In this document: positions 46,440 through 58,600 of the stretch, piece after piece
How positions within the stretch are numbered: position 1 is the first letter of the stretch
Layout: the number at the start of each line of letters is the position of its first letter
Origin: Epiperipatus broadwayi
Lineage: Eukaryota; Onychophora; Udeonychophora; Euonychophora; Peripatidae
NCBI GenBank assembly: GCA_028023455.1
Contig: JAQFVV010000028.1
Location: 817,501 to 881,500, forward strand
DNA length: 64,000 bases
Direction of reading: 5' to 3'
Notes under the pieces: generated by a model
The model's database searches: none
The model's input: only the letters and a program-made list of their open reading frames with translations
Told to the model about the DNA's origin: nothing
Position numbers and translations under genes: made by a program

Positions 46440-47300
46440 CCCTCTAACATTCTGCTAGAATTCTGACAGATTTCTTTGCTCTCACTAGAATTAAACTTTC
46501 AATTTTCACTTTAATAATAAACCATTATTATTTATCAAAATATAATAAATTTGACCTCATTTGATAGATATTTTTGTTTAGAAATTAAATAAAATTTAAA
46601 AAATCATATTTGATTTTTAGAATTATTTAAAAAATTAGATTTTAATCAAAACAAAACACTGTCATGTCATGAAATTTCAAGTGGAGCTGATTCATTTTGC
46701 AAAATGAATAAAATCTTTGTTTGATGTTTGTTTTAAAAATCTGAATGAATTCTTTTTAATATTTACTAAATCTATCAATTTATGTTTTAAAAGTTTATTT
46801 ATTTTGTAATTTTTACAATATTACTAAATATTAGAAAAGATTGCTGAATGACATCATTTGTAGACTGTTGTATTTTCCACGACCGTAATCTCTATGATAA
46901 CAATATTCAGAAGAATATATTCTTTTACATTTTAAAATAAAACATTTCTGTAAAAAATAAATATGTAATAATATATATTTTGATTTCTAATAATTATTAC
47001 ACAATTACTATACAAAAATAATCATAAACTTTCCCAAAAATCAAGTTTTTAGACTGTTGTAATATTTTCTTGAAGTAATCTCTCAAAGTTCAAGATCATT
47101 GAATATGCAATTAGTCATCATTGTGTGGTTTCAGTTACTTTGAAGTATTTATTATTCAATTTTCATGACATCTTTTGAATTTTTTTGAAATTAAAATATT
47201 AGAAAATAAATATACATGAATTTTAAAGCTGAAAAAAAAAAAGTTAGAACATTTCTCAGTAGGGGATGAAAAATGAAAATTTAATTTCCAGAAAGCTCAG
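46440..47300. repeat. Dispersed repeat J, copy 2
   Basis: Direct-orientation counterpart of 29967-30790, diverged by substitutions and small indels but collinear for about 800 bp. No domain recognised. Confidence 0.7.
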
Positions 47301-47559
47301 ATGTGCTCTGATGCTGCAAAAAAGCACTGATTAGCATTAAATGGATACAAAAGAAGCTTTAGTAAATTACCATTATGTGTAGCTTAAACCTTCTTTTCAA
47401 AGTAACCTTTATTAATAAAAGATTACAAAAATTTTCAGGTACCTTACCCATTGAGGATTACACGGTGTTCAATGTAACAAGGTAAAATGTATATATGTTC
47501 AAAAACAATTACATCCATAAAAATTGATGTAATGTGATTAATGTGTACCTGTACATGGA

Positions 47560-47790
47560 TCCACACAGCCCAGCTGTCAAGAAGTTAACCATCACCCAAT
47601 GGTCCCATCCCTGGGGCCCTGAAGCAAAGACTCAAATGCTTCAGCTGAATAGGTGAAGTCCAGCATTGTGCCATCCACCACAACAGGCAGCGAGGTCCAA
47701 GGCCCAAGTTCAGCAAGCAATAAACTCTCGAACCACAGCCGAACCTTAAATACCAAATTGAGTCTTGTAGTTGAGTAAATGAGTTAGTAC
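47560..47790 (-). other. GC-rich patch with short open frame
   Basis: About 230 bp of clearly higher GC than its surroundings. On the minus strand one frame stays open for about 60 codons and contains FESLLLAELGPWTSLPVVV and DFTYSAEAFESLLQGP, ending at a stop near 47600. I do not recognise the protein. It may be a fossil exon, a transposon coding fragment or chance. Confidence 0.35.
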
Positions 47791-47937
47791 TCTTATGTTT
47801 GGTAGGATGTCAGTTAGTTTTCAGGCTGCTGATGATGATAATAGATTGACATAAATATATATAGATCCATAGATTGAGTACTTTTTCATTGAACATTGCT
47901 TATTGAAAGATTTTGAAAATTTCCATAGACAGGGTAC

Positions 47938-48095
47938 GCATAGGGGATTTGAACTCAGATTTTCAAGCACCCTTCAACTATCCACACTATCTCATACAAT
48001 GTGGATAGTTGAAGGGTTTGAAAATCTGAGTTCAAATCCCCTACACTTACAATTAAGCTCCAAGTTTGTGAAAAGTGCCTGGTTTTCAAATACAG
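47938..48095. repeat. Family D, collapsed hairpin copy
   Basis: Near-perfect 47-bp arms (GGGGATTTGAACTCAGATTT ... CTATCCACA and its reverse complement) meet at about 47992, followed by the D tail (AATTAAGCTCCAAGT, AAAAGTGCCTGG). The ribozyme heads have been deleted from the centre, as in the shortest family A copies. Confidence 0.85.
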
Positions 48096-48099
48096 ACAG

Positions 48100-50885
48100 T
48101 GTAAGTAAACATTAATGTTACTAATATTATCTACCTATTTATCTATATCTCTGTGTGTACGCATGTTAAAATGCATAAAAGACATAGGATGTACCCTTCA
48201 CTAATTTTGGTATCCATGACAGAACCCAGAATAAAGAGTAATTGTAATGGAGAAATAATTCGAAATGAATTGCGACTTTATAGATATCACTATAATGTTT
48301 TAAAAGACTTGGATTTTGTGTTTAAAAATATCAAACTGAAAGACGTTTTATGCTGCTGCATGACATAGACACTGAAATATAATCATGGCCTGATTTCAAA
48401 GTTAAAACAATTTCTAAGCTTCAATCAGATTTTTAATTTTTCAGGCAGCCAACTTATAACAAAAACAGATAAGTATCCAATATTGGTTGGTAAATGGATA
48501 TCTATATATTTTTAGATAGAAGATTAAACAATTTTTTTTTTCAAACCAGCATTACCTGGAGAGGCTGATGTGGAATGCCTTTTCTTTTCTTATTCCTCTC
48601 TATATATAGGAAATGTGAGATTGGTGTTGTCATTGTAGTGGGAACTTGAAGTGTGCTTTATATATGTGTGTGTGCGTAATTTACAAAGTAATTCTTCCAA
48701 GATCCTAGTTTAGTTGGCCGTTGAAAAGTCAAAAATGGGGATATATCTAGACCCGATCATGGTTTCTGAACCTCCACCTCTTAGATATAAAATTCCCACT
48801 CTTTAAATTAAATAATACTTTCCATTTTGGATACCAAAAAGCTAGAGAGAATTATTCTTGATATATATTATCCTTTTCCGAACAGTTCAAAAGTTGTTCT
48901 AGTTAGTATACATTTGAGCTTCCAAAAAAATAGTGAATATTAAAAGAAAAAAATGTCATACAGGTGATGAATGTTTTTTTTTTTTTTTGGACTGGAGGGA
49001 CTAATTTTCATTTTAAAACTAAAAAATAAAATGTTAATTTTTTTCATTGCATATTTGACCTTTTGATTTGTTGTAAGAATAAAAAATAAATTCTTGATAC
49101 GAATAAGTCATATGTTCTTTAACCATTTTTTTTTAAATGCTTAAATCAAAGATATCTAAAACTACCTTAAAATGTCAATTTTTTTAAGAAGTTGTCATAA
49201 GATCATAAATCTTGATATCATAATTATTTGAATGGTTTCTTGAGAAAAAATAGGGATTATTTTAGCCATTCCTACAATATGGAGTCAAAATACGGTCCAA
49301 GTGAAATTCTTTCCCAGAGTTATAGAAGTCTGTCTGATGTAACTCCCCCTCCCCATCAACACAGCTAATCATTCAACACTTGTTCATAAATGGGTACCTA
49401 ACAACTGTTAAATTATAAACATTTTGTCAACATAATAACTATAGTTTACTGAAATGGACTGCCAAAAACATACCACCTAAAAAAAGTAGGAAAGCATTGA
49501 ACTAGACGATTTTCATACTTTTCTAAAGAATATCCAACATTTTGTTGGTATTAGATTTTATATAGTTAAATATTAAAAATTACTTATAAAAATTTAGAAA
49601 TTTGGTAAAAATAAATAAATAGAAATTACTAAAAAAACACTTCAATATTGTGTATTAATTATTATATATATAAAAAAAGACATTACTGTTATAATTATAA
49701 AATACTTTCAGATAGAAAATATAAAAATGTTTAACAATTGATGCATTTTGTATTGTACCGGTCAAAATATGTTTATCCATTCAACATGAGCTGGAACTCA
49801 CAAAATGTACTTCAAACCCAGTCAAGCCCAAGATTTAGGTCAGGGACCATCCTGGATTCAAACCCACTCTCTAAGCCCCAGATCTAACAGCTAATGAATA
49901 ACATAATAGTGATGGCATATGAGATATAATTTTAAATCCGGCCGACTAGGAGAGCGGAGAAGACAATGAGACATCTATTGACTATGACTAAACTAACATA
50001 TATATCAACTAGGCTGTACATTTGGAAGTGGAGAAAAAGAAGGAATTCGAACTACTCAAATAAGTTAGACAATAAAATATATTTTAATATACTGACAAAT
50101 TATTATACATTTATAAATTAATTATATACATTAGTGTGTGCGTGAATGAGCAAGCAATTACATAGTGTCATTCATGCTATTAGTTCTCCTATGCTCTTTA
50201 TTAGCTAACTAATATATTACAAAAAAACACACATCTTTGGTGGGTCTAATATTAAAATGCCAATCGAATATTAGAAAGAATTACATAATACTGCCATTAA
50301 CGCTTTGATTTACGGTTCTAAAACGTGGTGACTAACATATGATTGTGGGGAGCATTCTGAAATTCATTATACATATGATATAAATTATTTTCACACCATT
50401 GAGGTCGTGAAAATAAACAAAATACATTTGAAAACATTTGATTATATTTGAAACTATGACAAAAATATCTATCGAAAAATTATTTAAACAATAGTAAGAT
50501 GAACGCTTTATTTTCCCCAAGGCATATAGATACTCTTAAATAGATATATATATCACGACAGTGAGATTGTATATGATTGAAATAAACTTAATTAATAAAT
50601 AGAAGTAATTGGCATTTATATATATATATCTTTTAAGCAAAGCTTAATTTTAATATTAGAGCATTAAAACTGGGTCATGAAGCAAAAGAAATAATAATAA
50701 TAATATGAAGAAGTTTGCAGTGCTGACATAATAGCCTAAAATAATTAAGAGGAAAAAGGTCATGCTTCTGGATGAAAAATGAAATCTCACACTCCCTTCT
50801 TGGGTAGTGCTTAGAGAAAAGTGGATAGGCATAGTGTGGCCCAGACTTTTGCTGGTATAACTGACACGAGAGGTCTTTTATCTAT
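48100..50885. other. AT-rich non-coding stretch
   Basis: No gene or element recognised. Poly(T) at 48974-48989. Confidence 0.45.
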
Positions 50886-50892
50886 ACAAAAT

Positions 50893-51079
50893 GAATATGC
50901 ATAGCATGTGCCAAACCTACGGGATCACTGCCAGAGGCATTTTTATACGAAGAAAGAATATGCATAGCATATGCCAAACTTATGGGATCACTTCCAGATG
51001 CATTTTTATATGAAGAAAGAATATGCATAGCATGTGCCAGACTTAGGGGATCACTGCCAGAGGCATTTTTATATGAAGA
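50893..51079. repeat. 63-bp minisatellite, three copies
   Basis: Three head-to-tail units begin at 50893, 50956 and 51019 (GAATATGCATAGCATGTGCC ...). The period is exactly 63 bp. On the minus strand one frame is open through all three units (core SDPVGLAHAMHIL in each), but it has no start codon ahead of it and stops just past the array. Confidence 0.9.
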
Positions 51080-51084
51080 CTTGA

Positions 51085-52960
51085 AAAGAAATCTATGGGT
51101 TCAAACCTGTCGTAACCCCCAGATTAGAAGCACGTAATATATATATACGAAGATAGGCTAAATGACAGAAATGCAGTAATGATACATGTCTCTAACAACA
51201 TTGAATAAATTTTACTGCTTTAAAAATAAATGACCCTTGTTTGAATACTATAATAGCCCATGCAATTATAATATATATATATATATATAGAGAGAGAATA
51301 TTTCATTTAATAAAATATACGTTAAGATTTTACCTAGTAAAAGAAACATTAAGATTTTTCCCCATCTCTTTTTCTGCTATTTAAAATAAATAAATCTCAC
51401 CTTCGTTGATTTTACAATAACTGAAATATTTAAATACAAGATTTGAAATTTTAAGAGTATGAAAAATGAAGTAAGATTAGCAGTTATATAGAAAACAAAT
51501 TATAAGTCACTCTTTCAGAGTTTAATAAATAATTATAAAATAAATGTTTCAGAGCATTAATTAGCTTGAGTTCTGGATTTTCAGGGTTAAACAAATATAT
51601 ATTTTTATATTAAAACATAAATAAAATGTTGGCACGTAAAACAATCTGGTGAATATATTAATTAATAATGCATTGTTTTAAATGGATGTCTATAACTTGC
51701 TTCGTGAAGGTTTACTTAAAAAAAATAGAAAGGATTTTTAGAAAATTCAATTCGTCAGATTTTTTTAGATTGACATATTAATAAGCAAGCAGATATATAA
51801 ATCAAATAATAAATATATATAAATAAATGACTGCACCAAAATTAAAAAGAAGTTAAAGCATATGAGATAGGATTAAATTTATAGAAATTATTGAAGAGCA
51901 ATTTACATATATAAAACAAAAAAAAAGGCAAAGTTAAAGAATACATGAGAAGAGATCTTGATAGATTATTTAGACTAAATTGTCTATTAGGTGGTGGCTT
52001 GGAAATTTACCTTGCAGTTTTAAGAATCCATTTTAAAGTATGGCACGTGCACGGTGATTGAAATGCAAGTACTTCGGTGGCAGGAAACTTCTATTAGCAT
52101 TCTAAAGTTCTTTATCGGATCTTTACTTTCTTTCAGGGCAGCAGTTAGATGGTACATTAGCAAGAAGAATGACCCACCAGAGTCAGCAAGAGGGTGGATT
52201 TACTGCTACATCATTTTAAGTTTCAAGCAAAATGAAATATGTTTATAATATCTCTCTCTAAAAGTAGCTAATCCCCCTTGTGATTCAAAATTCAGTCATT
52301 TTATATGTTTTCTTTTATCAGTTGTTTGTGAAGATGTAATTGTAAGATAACGTCCAAAAATAAATTCAAATCTATTTCCAGATTAGAAATAGATTTGTCA
52401 ACATGTTTTTTAACAAAAGTATCTCTAATCTTAATCCCCTTTTAAGTAAAACTTTAATTAAAAAATACCTACCCTAGATTAAAACAATAATGCTTCCAAC
52501 CCTTAATTATTTTTGGACAATTAACAAGTCACATCTTCCATATTGGATTTTATAAAAAATATACAGTTTAATAGAAAAACAAGCAATTTAAAAAGAAAAA
52601 GCTAAAAATGACATATAATAAATATTTAAAAACATCAATATTTTGTTAGTGAGTTTTGCTCCTATATATATATATATGATATATATCCTATATATATATA
52701 TTTGAGCCGCATCTATAATACTTTAATAAAAAAGAACTAATAATTAATAAAAAGAATTAATAATAATTTTAAAACATGTTATTGAAACATTAAATTTTAT
52801 AATTTAGACGTGCATCTCAAATATATACATAAAAATATATACACGACAAAAAGGAACGGGATGGGAAATAGGGGTTTGAACACAGGTTAGTAGGTAGAAA
52901 CATGAAGCACAATCTTAAGCTAAGATTGACTGCTTCAGTATAATAGTACCAAACATTTAA
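51085..52960. other. AT-rich non-coding stretch
   Basis: (TA)n(GA)n near 51268-51297 and TA tracts near 52660-52702. A weak tRNA-like B box (minus strand) lies at 52873-52886. No genes. Confidence 0.45.
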
Positions 52961-52980
52961 TGATATTTCAAACTTGATTT

Positions 52981-53088
52981 TTTTCTTTTTCTCATGTGTC
53001 ATAACATCAGCTGGGAAGCGAACCCACTATCCCAGGATAATTGCTTGTAAAGCGGCTGTTGCTGGCCTCTCGACCACCAATGCTTGAC
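52981..53088 (-). repeat. tRNA-derived SINE with 17-bp target duplication
   Basis: Minus strand: CAAGCATTGGTGGTCGAGAGG (A-box region), CAGCCGCTTTACAAGCAATT-like centre, B-box GGGTTCGCTTCCCAG, GTTATGACACATGAG, poly(A). Perfect flanks TATTTCAAACTTGATTT at 52964-52980 and 53089-53105 indicate a fairly recent insertion. Confidence 0.93.
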
Positions 53089-53259
53089 TATTTCAAACTT
53101 GATTTAGATTGTCAAGCCATGGCAATTTAAAAAAATTCTAGTTAAGTGTTAGAACTTAACTTTGTAATATCTATGTAAACTAGGTTATGAATCACAGCAG
53201 TCCACACATATAACATGTTGATTAATTATTTTGTTTATTTAAAATTTTCAAATGTTACA

Positions 53260-53390
53260 TGTTTATTTACTAGTGTCAAACTTATTCCATCTACAACTTT
53301 GACACCATCCATTCCAGATAAATACAGTAATGATTATTACTAACCACTTACCAAACTAGAGATTGTCTCTAGTCCAGATACAAATTTTAA
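53260..53390 (-). repeat. Family C tail module
   Basis: AGTGTCAAACTTATTCCA, CAACTTTGACACCAT, TAATGATTATTACTAACCA and CTAGAGATTGTCTCTAG match 18185-18310 closely. Confidence 0.65.
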
Positions 53391-53779
53391 ATCTGAGTTA
53401 AAGATTAATATATCTGAGTTTTAAAATTAAACACAGATGTGAAAATGCTATCTTTTAACATTTCTGCAACAGTATTTTTTGTCAGCTTTTCTAATTATAT
53501 CTTTCCATTGTATTCCATTCTGTGCCATGTCTTCCCAATGAAAATAATCAATAATGCATTTTGCTAGAATATCTTAAAGATATTTTTATAACATAAACAG
53601 GGTTTGTCTCTTCCATAAAAACCATACTTAAATTTCACAAGATCACTATTTCTTATGCTTGCTCATAACTTCTTAAATCAGGCAAAACTTTCCATACAGT
53701 AGTACCACTCAGTGCAAGCCAGAGTAATCAATGCATGCCAGAAGGCTTGTGCATAAAATCCCTATCTAGTGCATACTCA

Positions 53780-53836
53780 TCTAATATCCCCAGACTAGTT
53801 TCTGGCTTGTGGCCTTCATCAGTGAGGAGCCTTGGA
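53780..53836 (-). ncRNA. Type-I hammerhead ribozyme, family A, intact core
   Basis: Minus strand, 5-prime to 3-prime: UCCAA (53836-53832), GGC, UCCUCA (53828-53823), CUGAUGA (53822-53816), stem II GGC/GCC with loop CACAA, GAAAC (53802-53798), UAGUC ending at 53793, UGGGGA (53792-53787), UA, UUAGA (53784-53780). UCCUCA pairs with UGGGGA and UCCAA with UUAGA (one mismatch), giving stem I with an internal loop. ACUAGU in the stem III position is self-complementary. Cleavage would fall after GUC. An A-A mismatch at the base of stem II is present in all readable copies and may lower activity. Confidence 0.66.
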
Positions 53837-53885
53837 TCTGAGAGCACTGCATTTAGATGCAATGCTCTGGTGCAGTACTCTCAGA

Positions 53886-53941
53886 TCCAAGGCTCATCAC
53901 TGATGAAACCACAAGCTAGAAACTAGTCTGTGGATATTGGA
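53886..53941 (+). ncRNA. Hammerhead, opposite arm of the same family A copy
   Basis: CUGAUGA (53900-53906), GAAAC (53919-53923) and UAGUC are intact, but stem II is ACC/GCU-like and the inner stem I (UCAUCA with UGUGGA) has two mismatches. Less likely to be active than its partner. Confidence 0.5.
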
Positions 53942-54807
53942 TGAGTAGGCACTAGATAGGGATTTTATGCACAAGCCTTCTGGCATCCCTTGATTACTCT
54001 GGCTTTCACTGGGTGACACTACTGTATGGAGAGTTTTTCCTGTTTTAATAAAATACTTAAATTTATTACATAATATACTCTAAGAAGTTTTATGATGACT
54101 ATTCCTTCCATATGTCCAGTCTAATAAAGATATAAATTTTACAGTAATAAATTTGTATCATATATAATCAGTTGGAAAAATATTTATTGATCTTATTATC
54201 TTGTCATTGGGTTTTTAGAATTTTGCAGGCTATTATTACATACAATTTTTCTAATGCCTTCATGTTGATAGGATGTCCAAATCTCTCTTCCATACAATAA
54301 AATTAACAAAATAACAGCTTTACATACAGATAATTTAATTGCTATACTCATTCAAAGACAACTGCATATTATAATTTATGCAGCACTTCGATAATGGAGT
54401 CCACATATCTACTTAAAAACCTACCGAAATATTTAAATTGGCTCATATTCTCAAGTTGGTAACCATCCAATTGAAAATTTCTGAAGCTATTTTTTACATC
54501 AGCTGAACCACAACCTTTATAAGTTGCATTTAACAGTACATCTGTGGACCAACTTTTGAATTGGCAAAAATAGCCAATCATAAGCATTCTGTAAAACCAA
54601 ATGACAAAAATTTTTTCAATTGATTTAAAGTAAAAATTCCATTATCAAAACCTGCTATCTTGATTTATGAAGCTGTCTATACCAGTTGCAAAGATCACTG
54701 TCATAAAAAGTGAAAACAAAGCTGGAACCCAAGTACATATATTATTTAATATTTGTTTTTATTTCAAATATCTCAGACTTTCCAGATGTAATAATAACTT
54801 TCTTTCA

Positions 54808-55665
54808 TTCCGTTATGCAGAAGCTGTGTAAAATGAGTAAACTTTGATGAATGCCACATATCTTTTGGAATAACTGAGTCAAATGCCTTGACCCAAACCA
54901 TCATTACATTATGAAGAAGCTGCATGATATGAACAACCTTTGGTGAATGCCTTAGATCAGTTCATTTAACTGAGTCAAATGCCTGGATCAAATCATCACT
55001 TCATTATGTAAAAGCAGTATAATATGAGTAAACTTTAGTGAATGGCGTAGACCTATTCAATGAACTGAATCAAATACTTTGACCCAAACCATCATTCCAT
55101 TAACTAGAAGCTGTGTAATATAAACAAACTTTGGTTAATGCCTTAGACCTGTTTGATTGATTATGTATAAGGTCTTTGGTGAAATCTCAAACCATCATTC
55201 CATTATGTAGAAGATATATAGTATGAGTAAACTTTGGTGAATTCTATAGACCTGTTTGATTAACTGAGTCAAAAACCTTGATCAAGCCACCAATTCCATT
55301 ATGTAGAAGATGTATAATATGATTAAATTTTGGTGAATTCCTTAGAACTGTTCAATTGACCGAGTCAAATGCCTTGGCCCAAACCAACATTCCATTAACA
55401 AGAAGCAGTGTAATATGAACAAATGTTGGTGAATGCCTGAGACCTATTTTATTAACTAAAATATGCCTTGATCAAATCATAATTCCATTATGTATAAGGT
55501 ATATAATATGAGTAAACTTTGTCAATGCTTTAAACCTATTTGACTAACTGAGTCAAATGTCTTAATCAAACCATCAGTCCATTATGTAGAAGATGTATGA
55601 GTAAACTTTGGAGAATGGCATAAAACTATTCAATTAACTAAGTCAAATACCTTGATCACATCATT
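54808..55665 (-). repeat. 95-bp satellite derived from LINE reverse transcriptase
   Basis: Nine units begin near 54811, 54907, 55002, 55096, 55201, 55296, 55391, 55485 and 55578 (landmark CCATTATGTAGAAG); spacings are 93-96 bp with one of about 104. On the minus strand each unit encodes, in one frame, a version of FDSVN-xGL-xxSPKFTHII-LLHN, the motif A region of a LINE reverse transcriptase (KAFDSVNR-GLW ... PPKF). The period is not a multiple of three, so no continuous protein results. Similar unit types recur about 295 bp apart (for example 55096 and 55391), hinting at a higher-order repeat. It lies on the same strand and just upstream of the matching LINE fragment. Confidence 0.85.
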
Positions 55666-55669
55666 AGAA

Positions 55670-58600
55670 TCAATATAAAATCATTTATTTGTTCTTAATA
55701 CTATTCTTGTTTTTACCTTTTAATAAAACCATATCTTAAATGCTTCTTGATTTTATAAAACTTTAATGAGTCTCTAGTAAATAGCAACTATTCATTTAGG
55801 ATTGCAGGTGACATATTCAACAAAATCCTTGAAAGTTTATTTTGTAATAAATAGTAATGACATTCCATAACAATTACTGCAATCCAATTAAACCTAGATA
55901 TCATATAGCACAATTTGGAGTCTATATATATATATATATTAAAATATCTATATTACTGAATCTAATATATTATCACTATAATTTTAAAACCTTTTCAGAT
56001 ATCTCATCGGGATTTGCTGCCTTTTAATTTCTTTAAGAAAATATGCTTGTCCAAATCAAAATGTGTTCATAATATGGATATATCATTAAAGGTTTTCATC
56101 TAAATTCTTACATCATTATTTAAAAGATGATCAAAGATTATGATAGTGTTTATCAGGTCCATATGTTATTTTCAAGACTTCACCAAAAGATCTAAAGTGA
56201 GTATGATTAGTCAATATCTGTATCCCTTTTTAGTCTTAATTCACGAATCATTTTTAACCTTCTTTATCAATCGTCAAATTTCTGTTTTTAAATTTGAATA
56301 CAGAATATGAATCCCCACGTTTTATTATTCTGCTAAGCAGAATATGTCACATTTAATAATAACACAAGGCGGTACTAATGGATATTCCTGGACCCTAAGG
56401 TTGATGGATATTGAAAAAAAAATTCAATAAATCAATTATAAATTCCTGCTAACTTTAAAAAATAACAATAAATGTATTACAAGTTAGGGTTAGTGTTAAT
56501 ATTTCATTCGTTAAGGTCACAGATTCAATACTTAAATAAAATTATTGGAAGACTATAGTAAATATGGAATATCATCGTTATACTTTTTTTAATATCTGTA
56601 ATCAAATTTGGTGACCGGGATTATCCGCAAGTAGCTGAGAATTCTATGCAACAGTAACATAATAATCTTGAATATCTTTAACACATTTATTAATATACAG
56701 ACATACGTATACATTAGATATATACAGGCACCGATCTAAAAATATAGCTCTATGAATATGTTTATATTTATGCATATACATAAATATTCATAAGAGAAAA
56801 TATTTTATATTGCGATTTAAAACTTGACTTACAATTATTAATACGTTTAATTTTATGCAAGAAGCAAACAATAATATACACTGCCAATATATACTTTGAA
56901 CTAAATATAAAGTAAGCTATTTCTCAGGGCAAAAAGATGAAGATTCGTGAAAATATATGATTTAGTTTTGTTCTTTGTTAGTTCATCACATAATGTCCTA
57001 AAGGGATTTATCCCTTAACCTCACCTGACCGAAATTTCACATCATTTATGATCGTTTTTTCTGACTTCACTTAAAAATCTATTTACAGCTTCAGAGATTG
57101 GATTCTCTAGAGAAAAGCCAGCCTTTATACGAACAACTTCGGAATTATCCATTATTTTTAAAACTTTTTCCTACAAAGCTTTGTTATACGTTAGTAATTA
57201 AATTATCAAAATAATTTTTAATTGACATTTTTAAAATAACAATTGCAATATTACAAAAGCATCTGTAGACGTTATTAATCTGAAGGATATTTATTAAAAT
57301 CAAGATTTATGTTTAATGTGATATGGCACTCCATCTGAAAAAGTGCGGCCGAGATTTATGGACCTTGACCTTCAAATATCAGCCCTCTATCACTGCATCA
57401 AATGTACAGAGCATAAATACAAGTAAACAGCATTATTAAGAGACGCTTAAGGCCCATACCGTAAGGGGTATAAACCAATGTACTACAGAGCAGTTTTAAA
57501 TTAACATTTTAAAAAAAGTATATAAGAAAAATATTTTTTTTTGTGTGTGTTTGTTTTAATTAGAATGATTAATTATTTTTTTTAATTGTCTTAATTTAGG
57601 TAGTTTATTTAATTACACTTAGTGTAAAATAAAAACACTTCACATTACATTTAAATAGATGGGTTTGAACTTAGATTTACATTATATTATAACAGTACTC
57701 TGTACGGTATGGAGCAGTTGATGGAGCGCCCGATTTGGATTCGATTCTGGCGCTCGAACTACTTATTAAGAACTCCGGAGAAATAATGCCATTAGCATTT
57801 ATATATATACAAATAATAATAATATCAAAACCTTGAATTGTTTGGGGAACTATTTCATTGCTTTTCTTGGAAATGCTTCAATTTGAACATAGTCTGATTA
57901 TAATTAGATAATAACTAATTAAATATATGTGTATACTTTATATTTAGCGAATATTTAATGTATTATAGAAATAATAGGTAATATTCCAAAGTTGAAATAT
58001 TAGATTTTTAAAATGGGTAACTTTAAAATAAATAAATGAATAAATAAACAGAAGGCTTTATTACTCGGAATTCATAAGAATGTTGAGAAAGGGAAGTGTT
58101 ATACTCAGAATTAATACTAGGATCTTAAACCCCAGAATCTGATATTAAAACATAAATAAATATGTTGGAATTGTATTTGCTTTGAGCATATTATAAGAGC
58201 ATGTAATCATTAGAAATACTTATAATTCTTTAAAAGGTTGGAGGTGGAAGTAAGATAGGTAATCGGCGATTAGCTGGATGAGATTCATTTAATGCAACGA
58301 AGGTCATGCAATTTTCATGAGTTCAAATATGAATAATATCTTGACAACATCTAATAATACCGTGTACAATATGCTCAAAAGATAAGGTGACTGGTTCTCT
58401 TGCTAAACAGTCTGAAGCATCTATAAATTGGCAGAAATGTTGCATAGCAACATACTTTAGCTATTCATCACAAAAATTTTAAGATGCTAACATTACTGGA
58501 TTATAAGTTCATCATGAACTGTGACATGATTTTTCATATCCTAAACCATAAAGTAATGTGATAATCTTAATACTGTTCAAAATGAACAAACATCTACTGA

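Larger units (their letters stand above)
53636..54052. repeat. Family A, 417-bp complete palindromic copy, 12-bp target duplication
   Basis: The arms are inverted copies with the order AACAGGCAAAACT-end, CACTCAGTGCAAGCCAGAG, GCATGCCAGAAGGCTTGTGC, AAATCCCTATCTAGTGC, ribozyme, AGAGCACTGCATTTAGATGC at the middle, then the mirror image. The left end carries the extra tail CAAGATCACTATTTCTTATG. Flanks ATACTTAAATTT at 53624-53635 and 54053-54064 are identical. It sits inside a LINE remnant. The open frames across it only reflect the repeat. Confidence 0.92.
53460..54740 (-). pseudogene. LINE reverse transcriptase C-terminal half, with nested family A copy
   Basis: Non-LTR retrotransposon polyprotein after the catalytic palm. 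On the minus strand from 54740: LFSLF (about 54715), then a stretch resembling the DG-x-FNLxRL block, then in the open segment 54587-54369 TDVLL, DGYQLENMSQFKYFGRFLS (usually LE-V--FKYLGS-LS), KLSVCKAVILLILLYGREIW at about 54325-54260 (the usual vYKAV-LP-LLYG-E-W), and beyond the insertion HWEDMAQNGIQWKDIIRKA at 53545-53485. No clean catalytic DD box was found. The family A element 53636-54052 interrupts it. Upstream on the same strand the satellite at 54808-55665 is made of this element's own motif A sequence. Frameshifts and stops make it non-functional. Confidence 0.75.

Noticed and set aside
53735-53926. Open frame with repeated SSAYSSNIP-type sequence, also at 15446-15649, 20699-20884 and 60249-60437
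   Set aside because: The same peptide pattern appears in each place only because the family A repeat is there; frames differ in ends and the sequence is better explained by ribozyme and palindrome structure.
57660-57780. tRNA gene or SINE around GGATTCGATTCTGG
   Set aside because: B-box-like only; no A box at the right distance, no tail or duplication.
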